Assembly: GCA_027483505.1 (NCBI GenBank)
Contig: JAIXUP010000071.1
Location: forward strand, 1-40,780
Source of the DNA: Hyphomicrobiales bacterium
Lineage (GTDB): Bacteria; Pseudomonadota; Alphaproteobacteria; Rhizobiales; Beijerinckiaceae
DNA length: 40,780 nucleotides
Direction of reading: 5' to 3'
In this document: positions 9,503 through 20,173 of the stretch, piece by piece
Position numbering within the stretch: position 1 is the stretch's first letter
How the letters are laid out: each line of letters opens with the position of its first letter
Program-made: the position numbers and the translations under genes
The notes under the pieces: model-generated
The model's input: the letters and a program-made list of their open reading frames with translations, nothing else
What the model was told of the DNA's origin: nothing
The model's database searches: none

Positions 9503-9817
9503 TCAATCGACAAGGCCCTCGGTCGATTCGCCGTTGACGCGCGCCTTCATGACATTGGACGGCTTGAACACCATCACCAGCCTCGGATTGATCGGAACCT
9601 CGACCCCGGTCTTGGGGTTGCGCCCGACACGCAGGCCCTTTTTCCGCACGATGAACGAACCGAAAGACGACAGCTTGACATTCTCGCCGCGCAAGATGCA
9701 GTCGCTGATCTCGGAAAGAACCGTTTCGACAAGGGCCGCAGATTCAGCGCGCGACAACCCTATTTTCTGGTAGACCGCCTCGCTCAGATCGGCGCGTGTG
9801 ATGGTTTCGCCCGCCAT
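9503..9817 (-). CDS. ihfA: Integration host factor subunit alpha
   Basis: 104 residues, the usual length of IHF-alpha. It begins [26 protein letters not shown] and contains the DNA-bending beta arm with the invariant proline in VGRNPKTG, followed by [29 protein letters not shown] is the HU/IHF family core. The ATG at 9817 has GGAG upstream. IHF bends DNA at specific sites and works as a heterodimer with IhfB, which is not in the window. It lies between fabH and merR on the same strand, with a 142-base AT-rich gap upstream that could hold its own promoter. Confidence 0.95.
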   Translation of the reverse strand: MAGETITRADLSEAVYQKIGLSRAESAALVETVLSEISDCILRGENVKLSSFGSFIVRKKGLRVGRNPKTGVEVPINPRLVMVFKPSNVMKARVNGESTEGLVD

Positions 9818-9959
9818 ATGGCCACTCCAGTGCTGCACCGTTCACAGCCGCGACTTCTCAGAAACTGATTCAATTAAATCTTAAAGTGGTTGAGGCGGCA
9901 GGGTCAATCCCCTTGATGCCATTGCGCTTTTTGCCTGTGCGCGGCGTGCGGTTGGCGGG

Positions 9960-10937
9960 TCACCAACGGATCAGTGCAGAACCCCAGGTGAAGCCGCCGC
10001 CCATGGCTTCGACCAGCACGAGCTGCCCGCGCTGGATGCGCCCGTCGCCGACGGCGGTGGCAAGCGCAAGCGGAATTGACGCGGCCGACGTGTTGCCGTG
10101 GTCCTGAACGGTGTAGACCACACGCGACTCAGGCACGCCGAGCTTGTGTGCGGTGGCGTCGATGATGCGCTTGTTGGCCTGGTGCGGCACGAACCAGTCG
10201 ATGTCCGCGCCTGTCAGGCCAGTGGCATTGAGTGTGGCTTCCACCGTGTCGGCAAGATTGACGACGGCGTGCTTGAACACCTCGCGGCCCTCCATCCGCA
10301 GGTGGCCGACCTTGCCGTTGGAGCCCGCGCCGCCATCGACATAAAGCTTGTCGCGATAGCGCCCTTCGGAGCGGATGTGGGAGTGCAGGACGCCGCGGTC
10401 CGCGATCGTGCCGCTGCCCTGCTCCGCCGTCAGCACCACCGCGCCGGCGCCATCGCCGAACAGCACGCAGGTTCCGCGGTCATTCCAGTCGAGGATGCGC
10501 GAGAAGGTTTCGGCCCCGATGACGAGGGCAACCTTGTGCGAGCCGGAGGTCAGGAACTTGTCCGCCGTCGCCAGCGCGAAGACGAAGCCGGAGCACACCG
10601 CCTGCACGTCGAAGGCCACGCCATGATGGACATCGAGCGCGTGCTGGATCTCGGTCGCCGTGGCGGGGAAGGTATGATCGGGGGTCGAGGTGGCGCAGAC
10701 GATCAGGTCCACATCGGATGCGGCAATGCCCGCATGAGCCAATGCCTTCCGGGCGGCAGCCGTGCCGAGCACCGAGGTCGTCTCGCTGTCGTCGGCGATG
10801 TGCCGCTGCTCGATGCCCGTGCGCTGGCGAATCCAGTCATCCGACGTGTCCACCATCAGCGCCAGTTCGGCGTTGGTGAGGATACGGCGGGGCAGCGCCA
10901 TCCCGCTGCCGCGAACAACTGATCGCAAAGTGGACAC
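9960..10937 (-). CDS. fabH: 3-oxoacyl-ACP synthase III (KAS III)
   Basis: 325 residues from a GTG; an alternative TTG at 10961 overlaps the plsX stop (TTGA) and also has a GAGG upstream, so the start is uncertain by eight codons. FabH condenses acetyl-CoA (or another acyl-CoA) with malonyl-ACP to begin fatty acid synthesis in the cytoplasm. The catalytic cysteine lies in QAVCSGF (about residue 115), the histidine in [10 protein letters not shown] (about 250) and the asparagine in DHGNTSAAS (about 280). It lies directly after plsX, linking fatty acid initiation to phospholipid synthesis. Confidence 0.96.
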   Translation of the reverse strand: MSTLRSVVRGSGMALPRRILTNAELALMVDTSDDWIRQRTGIEQRHIADDSETTSVLGTAAARKALAHAGIAASDVDLIVCATSTPDHTFPATATEIQHALDVHHGVAFDVQAVCSGFVFALATADKFLTSGSHKVALVIGAETFSRILDWNDRGTCVLFGDGAGAVVLTAEQGSGTIADRGVLHSHIRSEGRYRDKLYVDGGAGSNGKVGHLRMEGREVFKHAVVNLADTVEATLNATGLTGADIDWFVPHQANKRIIDATAHKLGVPESRVVYTVQDHGNTSAASIPLALATAVGDGRIQRGQLVLVEAMGGGFTWGSALIRW

Positions 10938-10957
10938 GTGGTCTGTTGTCCTTGCCG

Positions 10958-12016
10958 TCAATCCGCCTCAGCGGGACTCGCAGCGGGGGCCGCTGGAGCG
11001 GGCGCTGCATCGATCATCTCACGCACCTTGGCCATCAGGTCATAGCGCGCCATTTCATATCCAAGCTCGACAGCGCTGGCAAAGCCGACCGCGTCCGTGC
11101 CGCCATGGCTCTTGATCACGACGCCGTCAAGCCCCAGAAACACGCCGCCATTGACCTTGCGCGGGTCCATCTTCTCCTTGAGGGCGGCAAAAGCCCCCTT
11201 CGCGAAGAGGTAGCCGATCCGCGACATGAGCGACCGGCCCATGGCAGCGCGCAGATATTCGGCGATCTGCTTGGCGGTGCCTTCCGCCGTCTTGAGGGCG
11301 ATGTTGCCGGTGAAGCCCTCGGTCACGACCACATCCACCGTGCCCTTGCCGAGGTCGTCGCCTTCGACAAAACCGCGGTAGTCCAGATGCGGCAGGTTTG
11401 CCTCGCGCAACATGCGGCCGGCTTCCTTGACGGCGTCGAGACCCTTGATCTCTTCAACTCCGACATTGAGCAGGCCCACGGTCGGGCGCTTCAGGTCGAA
11501 CACGATCTGGGCCATCGCGGCGCCCATGATCGCCAGATCATACAGATGTGCCGCATCCGCGCCGATCGTCGCGCCCACATCCAGCACGACACTTTCGCCG
11601 CGCACGGTCGGCCAGATGGCGGCAATCGCCGGGCGCTCGATATGCGCCATCGACTTCAGGCAGAATTTCGACATCGCCATCAGCGCGCCGGTGTTGCCTG
11701 CCGAAACCGTCACGCTGGCCTCGCCGGTCTTGGTGGCGTCGATCGCCTTCCACATCGAGGACTTGTACCGGCCAGCCCGCAGGGCCTGGCTCGGCTTGTC
11801 GTCCATCTTCACCGCGACGTCGGTGTGGTGAAAGGTCGTGACCGCCTTCAGCTTCGGGTGCTGATCAAGCAGCGGAAGCACCAGCGTCTGGTCGCCGAAC
11901 ATCACGAAGCGGCTGTCGGGGCGCCGTTCAAGCGCAATCGCCGCGCCCGGAACAACCACTTTCGGGCCATGGTCACCGCCCATGGCATCAAGCGAAATCG
12001 TAACGTGCCTGGACAT
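10958..12016 (-). CDS. plsX: Phosphate acyltransferase PlsX
   Basis: 352 residues from an ATG with GAGG three bases upstream; an ATG twelve codons earlier is less well placed. It opens with the family signature [12 protein letters not shown] and carries SAGNTGALM and [13 protein letters not shown]. PlsX converts acyl-ACP and phosphate to acyl-phosphate, the donor for PlsY in phosphatidic acid synthesis; it is a peripheral membrane enzyme. The C-terminal tail is Ala/Pro-rich. It overlaps or abuts fabH downstream and follows the YceD gene after about 165 bases. Confidence 0.96.
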   Translation of the reverse strand: MSRHVTISLDAMGGDHGPKVVVPGAAIALERRPDSRFVMFGDQTLVLPLLDQHPKLKAVTTFHHTDVAVKMDDKPSQALRAGRYKSSMWKAIDATKTGEASVTVSAGNTGALMAMSKFCLKSMAHIERPAIAAIWPTVRGESVVLDVGATIGADAAHLYDLAIMGAAMAQIVFDLKRPTVGLLNVGVEEIKGLDAVKEAGRMLREANLPHLDYRGFVEGDDLGKGTVDVVVTEGFTGNIALKTAEGTAKQIAEYLRAAMGRSLMSRIGYLFAKGAFAALKEKMDPRKVNGGVFLGLDGVVIKSHGGTDAVGFASAVELGYEMARYDLMAKVREMIDAAPAPAAPAASPAEAD

Positions 12017-12181
12017 GTCCTCGACCGATCCGTCAGCATTCACACCGGGCAATCATGCCGGGCGCTGAACTCAATTGTCGCGGCACAATAGCCGCGGTTT
12101 GGCAGACCGCAAGGCGGCCTGCGGCGATTCCTGTGCAACGCACCGATACAAGGCGCGCCCATAACTGCGACTCAACGGCTT

Positions 12182-12763
12182 TCACCCGTTGCCCTTGAGC
12201 GCCTTCAGCGCAGCAAAAGGCGAGCCGAAGCCTTCCGGCTCGGCGGGCGGCTCAAACACCGCCCCCGGCTTGCGCGGATAAGGATCGAGCGCCACGGCAA
12301 GGCTCTCATAGACCAGCACGCCAAGGTCGATCTGCCCGTCCTCGATCGGGTCCGGCAGAGCATTGGGGTCGTTCAACATCGCCAGATCGATCCCGGCCAT
12401 CTCGACCATGGCCTCGTCATCGCCATCCGGCGGCAACCCGGCGGCCCGCATGGCGGCGTCGGCCTCCTCCTTCGGGGCGTAGACCACCTCGATGTCTTCC
12501 GCGACCGACTCGGCGACCGGCTCGAGGCTGACGACGCAGGCTTGCTGCACCTGCGCCGACAGCGTGCCTGTCACGCGCACGCGGTGGCCTTCGCGCTGAA
12601 GCCTGAAATCGGCAGACAGCGCATCGACGGCGATGACGCGCAGGGCGCGGGCGACCGCCCGGCGCTCCGTCTCGCCGGGCGCGATCGCAACCGTGCGGCC
12701 GTTGGCGGGAATGGAGTCGACCGCCACGGCGTGGCTGATCGGAAGGTCGGTTGCGTCTGCCAT
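12182..12763 (-). CDS. YceD / DUF177 family protein
   Basis: 193 residues, acidic. Features of the YceD family (linked in many bacteria to 23S rRNA accumulation and ribosome assembly) are the RVTGTLSAQVQQACVVSLEPVAESVAEDIEVVY block, where a cysteine follows the beta-strand, and the C-terminal EDGQIDLGVLVYESLAVALDPYPRKPG motif. In many bacteria this gene is followed by rpmF (ribosomal protein L32) and plsX; here plsX follows but the gap is too short for rpmF and none was seen. It is transcribed after the Cbp3-like gene. Confidence 0.87.
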   Translation of the reverse strand: MADATDLPISHAVAVDSIPANGRTVAIAPGETERRAVARALRVIAVDALSADFRLQREGHRVRVTGTLSAQVQQACVVSLEPVAESVAEDIEVVYAPKEEADAAMRAAGLPPDGDDEAMVEMAGIDLAMLNDPNALPDPIEDGQIDLGVLVYESLAVALDPYPRKPGAVFEPPAEPEGFGSPFAALKALKGNG

Positions 12764-12797
12764 CGGGCCTCCGGGCGTTCGCCTCTGGCCGCCGCCG

Positions 12798-13316
12798 TCA
12801 GGAAACCGGCGCGACGAACAGATCCTGGCGGGTCAGCACATCATCCAGCGTCCAGCCTGAGAGGCGCTGCCCGCTGACCAGCACATAGGACGCCAGCGGC
12901 TCTGCTGCAACGGCGGGAATGTTCCTGACGAGGGCCGCCGCGAGCAATTCCGCATCGGACGCATCGATCGGCGCGGCGTAGGCCTGCACGCGGCCATAGA
13001 AGCCCTGCGCGATCTTCTTCATGCGCTTGGGAATGGTGGTGTCGCCGACGCCAAGTTCGCGCAGCCCGTGGTCGATGTGCAGGAACAGGGCGTCAACATA
13101 GTCCTGGGCGACTTCCGGGCCGGGCGACGGCAGTTCCTTCAGACGCCGCATCACCAGCAGCGCGTGCAAGGTGAGCGACTCGATCCGGCCCTCGACCGTG
13201 TCCGGAATGGCGGCGACCGTGTAAAGCCATGGCGCGCGCGAGGCCTCGGCCGACCGGGCATAGAGCGCCTGAACCACCTCACGGCGCGGGTTCTTCCTGA
13301 ACAAGCCAAACATCAT
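12798..13316 (-). CDS. Ubiquinol-cytochrome c chaperone (Cbp3-like)
   Basis: 172 residues. The segment LHALLVMRRLKELP, then QDYVDALFLHIDHGLRELGVGDTTIPKRMKKIAQGFYGRVQAY, is the conserved core of the Ubiq_cyt_C_chap family, related to mitochondrial Cbp3, which helps assemble cytochrome bc1. No signal peptide is visible, so it acts in the cytoplasm or at the inner face of the membrane. Two consecutive ATG codons begin the frame; the first is used here. It starts the minus-strand yceD-plsX-fabH row and diverges from the BamE-like lipoprotein gene. Confidence 0.88.
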   Translation of the reverse strand: MMFGLFRKNPRREVVQALYARSAEASRAPWLYTVAAIPDTVEGRIESLTLHALLVMRRLKELPSPGPEVAQDYVDALFLHIDHGLRELGVGDTTIPKRMKKIAQGFYGRVQAYAAPIDASDAELLAAALVRNIPAVAAEPLASYVLVSGQRLSGWTLDDVLTRQDLFVAPVS

Positions 13317-13437
13317 ATCGGATCAAAGGCCTTCCGGTCTGCCTTGCAAATGCCTGAAGCTGGCGTTACGCCAAAAACCGATCTCACGGCAACGCGACAC
13401 TTGCGCCGCTGCCCAACTGGATGGACCGGAAATTCCG

Positions 13438-13941
13438 ATGCCCAATTTGGCCCGTTCGTATCGCCTTTTCCTCGCCAGCGCGGCAATCCCCCTGATGCTT
13501 GCAGGCTGCGGTTCGGGAGGCGCCGACAATTTCGGTTTCACCTTGCCGACATCTGCCGGCCTGAACGAGGAAATCAATCGCGGCTTCGTGATGGACCAGG
13601 AGGCGATCGCCAAGATCAAGCCGGGCATGGATGTCCAGCAGGTGCTGCAGACGCTGGGCACGCCCTCGACGACATCGACGGTGGGCAACCGGACCTTCTA
13701 TTATGTGAGCCAGAAGACCAGGCGCACATTCCAGTTCCAGGCACCGCAGGTCGTGGACCAAAATGTCATCGCGGTGTCGTTCAACAAGGGCTTCAAGGTC
13801 GAGAAGATCGCCAACTGGGGCCTGCAGGACGGCGTGATCTTCGACTTCATCAATCGCGCGACCCCGACAGGCGGCGAAGAGCAGAGCTTCCTGCGCAACC
13901 TCTTCCGCGGCGTGACACGCTTCAACCCGATCTCGACCTGA
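13438..13941 (+). CDS. SmpA/OmlA (BamE-like) outer membrane lipoprotein
   Basis: 167 residues with a lipoprotein signal peptide: hydrophobic core then lipobox LAGC (Cys about residue 25). The mature part has the SmpA/OmlA fold motifs IAKIKPGMDVQQVLQTLGTPSTTSTVGNRTFYYVSQ. BamE proteins belong to the beta-barrel assembly complex in the outer membrane; the role is inferred from family only. It diverges from the Cbp3-like gene, the usual arrangement in Hyphomicrobiales, with a 121-base shared upstream region. Confidence 0.9.
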   Translation: MPNLARSYRLFLASAAIPLMLAGCGSGGADNFGFTLPTSAGLNEEINRGFVMDQEAIAKIKPGMDVQQVLQTLGTPSTTSTVGNRTFYYVSQKTRRTFQFQAPQVVDQNVIAVSFNKGFKVEKIANWGLQDGVIFDFINRATPTGGEEQSFLRNLFRGVTRFNPIST

Positions 13942-13995
13942 CCGACCGGGCTCGCAGCCCATGACCGGACAGCGTCGATACGGGCCGGGTGACCG

Positions 13996-14730
13996 GTGAC
14001 GCGTTTCGCCAGCGACGCCGTGCTTGGCTACCGGGAGTCGGCAACGCGCTTCACCCCGGGCGATGCATTGCGGCTCGACGAGGCCTACCGGCTGGCGCAT
14101 CTGCCGCTCGTCGCCCCCGTGCACCCGGATGTGATCGCCCGCATGCCTGGACGGGACTATGAGATGGGCCGCCGTTCCGAGGCGTTTTCGCTGGTCGCGC
14201 CTCTGGATGCCGAGGCGCTGGGGGCGTCTGCCGCGTGGCATCATCTGATGACTGACCTCCGGAACAGCCCTCTCAACAGCAAGATCGCCTGGGACATTCT
14301 CCCGAAACGACGGGCAAGGCTGCACGCGACACTGTGCGGATCACTCGATGCGGACGCGATCACGCCGGCGGCCGCGACCGCCTGCCGCGCCATCGGTCCA
14401 ATCCGGATTGCGGCCCGGGGGCTGTTCTCCGGAGCCATCAACCTCGGCCGGCTCTATCTGCGCCTCTACCCCGAAGAACGCGCCGAGGGACCGGCGTTCC
14501 ATGCCGTGCAGCGTGCTTTCGGCAGGCCGCCGACGCCACTCTTCCTCGCAGGCGTGTTCAATCTGACCGATCATCTCGATGCGGCCGAAACCGCCTGGCT
14601 GGCCGGGCTTATCGCCGACAGCTGGGAGACAACCTTTGCGGAAATCACGTTGGACCGGCTCTGGGTGATGGGATCGCGGGACGATCTGGTCCTCGACAGC
14701 CGGATCGTGGCCGAGGTGCCGCTGGCCTGA
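13996..14730 (+). CDS. Conserved protein of unknown function, 2H-phosphoesterase-like
   Basis: 244 residues, starting at a GTG. No signal peptide or membrane helix. The segment RARLHATLCGSL (about residues 97-108) resembles the HxTL motif of the 2H phosphoesterase superfamily (LigT, RNA cyclic phosphodiesterase). A clear second H-x-T motif is not seen; the equivalent late strands read INLGRLYLRLYP and ITLDRLWVMGSRDD. It could therefore be a diverged or inactive member, or unrelated. It lies between the BamE-like gene and glyA on the same strand. No specific function is proposed. Confidence 0.6.
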   Translation: MTRFASDAVLGYRESATRFTPGDALRLDEAYRLAHLPLVAPVHPDVIARMPGRDYEMGRRSEAFSLVAPLDAEALGASAAWHHLMTDLRNSPLNSKIAWDILPKRRARLHATLCGSLDADAITPAAATACRAIGPIRIAARGLFSGAINLGRLYLRLYPEERAEGPAFHAVQRAFGRPPTPLFLAGVFNLTDHLDAAETAWLAGLIADSWETTFAEITLDRLWVMGSRDDLVLDSRIVAEVPLA

Positions 14731-14854
14731 ATCACCATGCGGCGATCCGCGCTTGTCCTACCCGTGACTCCATGCTGCACTGCATGCTAAGGCGCGCCGA
14801 CGACAGGTTCGGGCCAACGCAGATAGCCCCGGCCCTGCCAATGGAGATCTCGAC

Positions 14855-16156
<1,302 letters not shown>

Positions 16157-16167
16157 GGACGTTGGTC

Positions 16168-16692
16168 ATGCGCCGCGCCGCTGTTCTGGGACTGGCCATT
16201 GCACTGACGACGTTTGGCGCAACAGCTGCCGAAGTGGTGGCGCTCGGCGCCAGTAACACCGAAGGCAAAGGTCGCGGGGCAACGGCGGATGGCGTCCCGC
16301 GTTCGCAGGCGTTTCCGGCGCAACTCCAGCAGATGCTGGCCGCACAGGGTTGCAGGGCCAAAGTCGCGAATGCCGGGATCGCGGGCGACACAACCGGCGG
16401 CATGCTGCGCAGGATGCCGAAGGCGATCGGGAAGGACACGCGCGTGCTCATCCTTCAACCGGGCGGCAATGACGCGCGGCGGGGCGAAGCGGCTGACCGT
16501 GAGAGCAACATTGCAAGCATCAAGGCTCTCGCGGCATCCCGCGGCATCGAGGTCATCATGCTCGAAAGCCTGAACCGGATTGCGGGCGGTTACCGGCTGG
16601 CTGATGGCCAGCATTACAGCTTTGAAGGGCATACCGCCTTTGCCCGCTATCTGGCGCCCTCCGTGCTGTCATCGGCAGCCTGCCGGGCCTGA
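16168..16692 (+). CDS. Secreted SGNH/GDSL-type hydrolase
   Basis: 174 residues from the ATG at 16168, which has GAGGA eight bases upstream and gives an immediate signal peptide (MRRAAVLGLAIALTTFGATAAE). SGNH blocks in order: block I as VALGASNTEGKG (nucleophile Ser, with Ala replacing the usual Asp of GDS), block II as NAGIAGDTTGG, block III as PGGNDARRG (oxyanion Asn) and block V as DGQHYSFEGH (catalytic Asp and His). This matches periplasmic TesA-like esterases. Only 11 bases separate it from glyA, so the two may be co-transcribed. Substrate unknown. Confidence 0.82.
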   Translation: MRRAAVLGLAIALTTFGATAAEVVALGASNTEGKGRGATADGVPRSQAFPAQLQQMLAAQGCRAKVANAGIAGDTTGGMLRRMPKAIGKDTRVLILQPGGNDARRGEAADRESNIASIKALAASRGIEVIMLESLNRIAGGYRLADGQHYSFEGHTAFARYLAPSVLSSAACRA

Positions 16693-16802
16693 CGGCGTTC
16701 TGCGCCAGGTTGCCTGCTGGGTCGCGCGATTTTTCTGCGTAGCCGGACGAGCGGCGGGCAAGGCGGCCGTGACGGTCGAGATAGAAACTCAACCCGTCCG
16801 GA

Positions 16803-17222
16803 TCAACGCGCCCTCCGCACCACCCCATCCTTGATGAAAACCTGAAGCGGCGTGGTTCCGGAGGCGCTGCCATCCTTCGCGCGCCACTTGCCGTCGGCGC
16901 AGAATACACCGCCATCGCGGGGCATCGCCGTCCATTCGACCATGTTGGCGAACCTGTCCTTGCTGTCAGGCGACACGGCCACGAAATCGGTCCTGCAGAC
17001 CGCGCCATCGACCCTCGGACGGTATTCCGTGATCATCCAGCCGCCGCCACCGGTGCTCTCGAAGGTTTCGGGCAGAACCGGCCAGGTCGACGGGGCGCCT
17101 TGCGCCTGAAGTCCGATGACGCCGCCTGCGAGGGCCATGGCGACCGCAAGGCCGAACGTCTTCTCGCGCGGGCGCGCGACCAGGGTGGCGATGACATGGC
17201 TGAGTGAAGTCTTCGTTCGCAT
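16803..17222 (-). CDS. Small secreted or membrane-anchored protein, unknown
   Basis: 139 residues. The ATG at 17222 has GGAG nine bases upstream; the open frame further upstream runs antisense through nrdR and is discounted. A positively charged N-terminus of about 22 residues precedes a hydrophobic segment (TFGLAVAMALAGGVIGLQAQG) that may be a signal peptide or anchor. The exported part has two cysteines (AVCRTDF, VFCADG) that could form one disulfide and several Gly/Trp-rich strands. No family was recognised. It is on the minus strand, convergent with the SGNH hydrolase, and interrupts an otherwise plus-strand gene row. Confidence 0.65.
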   Translation of the reverse strand: MRTKTSLSHVIATLVARPREKTFGLAVAMALAGGVIGLQAQGAPSTWPVLPETFESTGGGGWMITEYRPRVDGAVCRTDFVAVSPDSKDRFANMVEWTAMPRDGGVFCADGKWRAKDGSASGTTPLQVFIKDGVVRRAR

Positions 17223-17363
17223 GGGACTGCTCCTGTTCAAGCGAGTACCCGGCGGGGCGGCCATCGGATGCGGGAGCCGCGACAGAATCTTTGACTGGAC
17301 CGCAAACCGGATTCGCTGGCATGACGGGCGCGGACCCTGACCCGACCAGTCCCGAGGCTTTTC

Positions 17364-17855
17364 ATGCGCTGCCCCTATTGCGGATCGCTCGACACGCAGG
17401 TGAAGGACTCGCGGCCGTCCGACGACCATTCGTCCATCCGCCGTCGCCGCGTCTGCAATGATTGCGGCGGTCGCTTCACCACCTTCGAGCGCGTGCAGCT
17501 GCGCGAGTTGACCGTCGTCAAGCGCTCGGGCAAGCGCTCGCCGTTTGACCGCGACAAGCTGCAGCGCTCCGTCGAAATCGCGCTGCGCAAGCGGCCCGTC
17601 GAGCCAGAGCGCATCGAAAGGCTGGTCAGCGGCATCGTGCGGCAGCTCGAAAGCTCCGGCGACACCGAGATTCCGTCGTCCGCCATCGGCGCGCTGATCA
17701 TGGCGGGGCTGAAGAACCTTGATGGCGTGGCCTATGTGCGCTTCGCATCCGTCTACAAGGATTTCCGCGAGGCGAAGGACTTCGAGGACATCCTCGGCGA
17801 GCTTGCAGGCGACGAGGCGGATGCAATGCCGTCCAACCGCGCCCTGGACGAGTGA
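17364..17855 (+). CDS. nrdR: Transcriptional repressor NrdR
   Basis: 163 residues. An N-terminal zinc ribbon, CPYCG (residues 3-7) with CNDCG (31-35), is followed by [19 protein letters not shown] and an ATP-cone domain ([24 protein letters not shown]). NrdR represses ribonucleotide reductase genes according to the ATP/dATP state. [21 protein letters not shown] near the C-terminus is family-typical. It leads the riboflavin gene row, with ribD starting 11 bases after its stop. Confidence 0.96.
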   Translation: MRCPYCGSLDTQVKDSRPSDDHSSIRRRRVCNDCGGRFTTFERVQLRELTVVKRSGKRSPFDRDKLQRSVEIALRKRPVEPERIERLVSGIVRQLESSGDTEIPSSAIGALIMAGLKNLDGVAYVRFASVYKDFREAKDFEDILGELAGDEADAMPSNRALDE

Positions 17856-17865
17856 CGCCGCCCTC

Positions 17866-18996
17866 GTGACCGCATCACCGGAACAGGACGAAGCGTTCAT
17901 GGAAGCGGCGTTGGCGCTCAGCCGCGACGCCCTGGGCAGCACGTGGCCCAACCCCGCGGTGGGCGCGGTGCTGGTCCGCGCGGCTGGCGGCGCGCCACGG
18001 ATCGTCGGACAGGGCGTGACCCAGCCTGGCGGACGCCCGCATGGCGAGGCGATGGCGATTGCTGAGGCAGGCGACGAGGCCGCCGGCGCGACGCTCTATG
18101 TGGCGCTTGAGCCATGCTCCTATTCTTCCCTGCGCGGCGGCATTCCATGTGTGGAGCGCACGCTCAAGGCCGGCGTGCGGCGCGTGGTCTCGGCCATCGC
18201 CGACCCCAATCCGCGGATCGCCGGGCTTGGCCACGCGCTGCTGCGCACGGCCGGGGTCAAGGTGACGACGGGCGTGCTGGAAGCGGAGGCAGCCCGGGTG
18301 CATCGGGGCCATTTCCGCCGCGTGCGCGAGGGCCTGCCGACCGTGACCTTCAAGGTCGCCCGCACGGCAGATGGCTATGCGGGCGGGCCCGGCGGCGCGC
18401 GGGTGGCGATTTCGTGCCCCGAGGCCACCATCTGGGTGCATCAGATGCGTGCGCATTTCGACGCGATCATGCTGGGAATTGACTCGGTGCTGGCCGACGA
18501 CCCCCTCCTCAATGTGCGTCTGCCCGGGCTCGAGCACCGCTCGCCGGTGCGCGTCATCCTCGACACGCGGCTGCGGATGCACACAGGGCTTAAGCTGGTG
18601 GAGACTTGCCGGACGATCCCGACCTGGGTCATTGCAGCCGAGGATGCTTCCATCCAGCCCGAGAGGGCGCTGGTTGATGCCGGCGTTGAGGTCATGAGGG
18701 TCGGGCGCGGCGCCGATGGCCATCTTGATCTCAGAGAAGCACTGACGCTGCTCGCCAGCCGGGGCATCACGCGGGTCTTCTCGGAAGGTGGCCCGACGGT
18801 CGGCGAGCAACTGGCCTTGCTTGGTCTCGCCGACGAGGTAATCGTGTCGACCTCCCCCACCCGGCTTGATGCCGAGGGCGTCACCGCCATCCGGCCCAGG
18901 CTGGCGGCCCTGCTGGCCGGTGACAGCCGCTGGCAGCTTGCACGCGCCGAGCAGATCGGCGTTGACGCCTTCAGGTTTTACGAAAGGATCGGCTGA
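17866..18996 (+). CDS. ribD: Bifunctional pyrimidine deaminase/reductase RibD
   Basis: 376 residues from a GTG at 17866; an ATG at 17899 has a better AGGA but would remove residues normally present. The N-terminal deaminase domain shows SRDALGSTWPNPAVGAVLV, the zinc histidine and catalytic glutamate in PHGEAM and the two zinc cysteines in EPCSYSSLRGGIPC. The C-terminal reductase domain includes TFKVARTADGY, GIDSVLADDPLLNVRLPG and FSEGGPTVG. It performs the second and third steps of riboflavin synthesis. The zinc loop differs from the usual EPCSHxGRTPPC, with two extra residues and no His. Its stop overlaps ribE (TGATG). Confidence 0.94.
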   Translation: MTASPEQDEAFMEAALALSRDALGSTWPNPAVGAVLVRAAGGAPRIVGQGVTQPGGRPHGEAMAIAEAGDEAAGATLYVALEPCSYSSLRGGIPCVERTLKAGVRRVVSAIADPNPRIAGLGHALLRTAGVKVTTGVLEAEAARVHRGHFRRVREGLPTVTFKVARTADGYAGGPGGARVAISCPEATIWVHQMRAHFDAIMLGIDSVLADDPLLNVRLPGLEHRSPVRVILDTRLRMHTGLKLVETCRTIPTWVIAAEDASIQPERALVDAGVEVMRVGRGADGHLDLREALTLLASRGITRVFSEGGPTVGEQLALLGLADEVIVSTSPTRLDAEGVTAIRPRLAALLAGDSRWQLARAEQIGVDAFRFYERIG

Positions 18997-19646
18997 TGTT
19001 CACAGGCATTGTCACGGCGATCGGCATCGTCACGGAAGCGCGGCAGAGCGGGCCGACCCTGCGCCGCCTCGCCATCGCGTGCTCCTATGACCCGGCCGGG
19101 ATCGATATCGGGGCTTCGATCGCCTGCGCCGGCGTGTGCCTGACCGTCACAGCGCTTGAGGGGCGCGCAGATGGAGAAGCCGGCTGCATCTTCCGTGTCG
19201 AGGCCGCCGCTGAAACCCTGGCCAGGACCAGCGTGGGCGGTTGGGAGGTCGGAACGCAGGTCAATCTCGAGCGCTCGCTCAAGGTCGGAGACGAACTCGG
19301 TGGCCATCTGGTGACCGGGCATGTCGATGGGCTGGCCGAAATCGTTCGCGTCGAGCCAATCGCGCCCGACCCGTCCGACCCTTGGGGCGCAACGGCCCGT
19401 TTCCATATCCGGGCGCCAAAGCCGCTTGCCGGCTTCATCGCACCGAAGGGTTCGGTTTGCCTCGATGGCACGTCGCTGACGGTCAACACCGTGTCAGGCG
19501 ACCTGTTTTCCGTGCTGCTGATCCCGCATTCGCTGTCGGTGACGACATGGCGGGAGCGCAAGCCGGGCGATTTTCTGCACATCGAGGTCGACCTGATGGC
19601 CCGCTATGCCGCGAGGCTTGCCGAGGCGCGCGCACAGGGCTACTGA
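18996..19646 (+). CDS. ribE: Riboflavin synthase alpha subunit
   Basis: 216 residues. The start [10 protein letters not shown] is diagnostic, and the protein has two similar lumazine-binding halves: one with [14 protein letters not shown] and [24 protein letters not shown], the other with [16 protein letters not shown] and LMARYAARL. It dismutates two molecules of 6,7-dimethyl-8-ribityllumazine to riboflavin. The ATG shares bases with the ribD stop, indicating coupling. It is followed 32 bases on by ribH, whose product makes the substrate. Confidence 0.96.
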   Translation: MFTGIVTAIGIVTEARQSGPTLRRLAIACSYDPAGIDIGASIACAGVCLTVTALEGRADGEAGCIFRVEAAAETLARTSVGGWEVGTQVNLERSLKVGDELGGHLVTGHVDGLAEIVRVEPIAPDPSDPWGATARFHIRAPKPLAGFIAPKGSVCLDGTSLTVNTVSGDLFSVLLIPHSLSVTTWRERKPGDFLHIEVDLMARYAARLAEARAQGY

Positions 19647-19678
19647 CGGCCATCCAATCCTTTGACCCCAAGAGTTTC

Positions 19679-20173
19679 ATGATGGCTGGTGCCAGCAAGG
19701 CCAAACACGACGCTGCGCCCCTGAACGGCGCGCGAATCCTGATCGTCGAGGCCAGGTTCTATGACGACATCGCCGATGCCCTGCTCGAAGGCGCCAAGGC
19801 CGCCATCGCGCGGGCCGGCGCCAGCAGCGAAGTGATCACCGTTCCCGGCGCCCTCGAAATCCCCGGCGCCATCGCCATCGCGCTCGACGGCGCCGACGCC
19901 ATGGGCACGCCATTCGATGCGGCGGTCGCGCTCGGAACGGTCATCCGCGGCGAGACCACCCATTACGAAATCGTCGCGGGCGAGAGCAGCCGCGCCCTGA
20001 TGGACCTTACTGTCCAGCGCAAATTCGCCATCGGCAATGGCATTCTCACCGTCGAGAACGAGGCGCAGGCCTGGGCGCGGGCCCGCATGTCCGAGATGGA
20101 CAAGGGCGGCGGCGCGGCGGAGGCCGCCCTGGCGATGGTGCGGCTCAAGCGGCGTTTCGAGGCCACATCGTGA
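19679..20173 (+). CDS. ribH: 6,7-dimethyl-8-ribityllumazine synthase
   Basis: 164 residues from the first of two adjacent ATGs. Lumazine synthase motifs: [19 protein letters not shown], the substrate loop [11 protein letters not shown] and [15 protein letters not shown], and [16 protein letters not shown] with the catalytic histidine in TTHYE. It joins the ribityl-aminopyrimidine to dihydroxybutanone phosphate to give the ribE substrate. The stop overlaps the nusB start (GTGA), so nusB is translationally coupled. ribBA, the remaining step, is not in the window. Confidence 0.95.
   Translation: MMAGASKAKHDAAPLNGARILIVEARFYDDIADALLEGAKAAIARAGASSEVITVPGALEIPGAIAIALDGADAMGTPFDAAVALGTVIRGETTHYEIVAGESSRALMDLTVQRKFAIGNGILTVENEAQAWARARMSEMDKGGGAAEAALAMVRLKRRFEATS

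Noticed and set aside
12017..12181. Missing rpmF between the YceD gene and plsX
   Set aside because: The gap lacks a frame resembling ribosomal protein L32; in alphaproteobacteria rpmF is commonly elsewhere, so its absence is not remarkable.
14771..14786. Dyad CATGC-TGCACT-GCATG upstream of glyA as an operator or riboswitch element
   Set aside because: Five-base arms are too short to be convincing, and no SAM, SAH or glycine riboswitch core was recognised in the 124-base leader.
17856..19678. FMN riboswitch in the riboflavin genes
   Set aside because: Genes overlap or are separated by 11-32 bases, leaving no room for the aptamer; none was seen before nrdR either.
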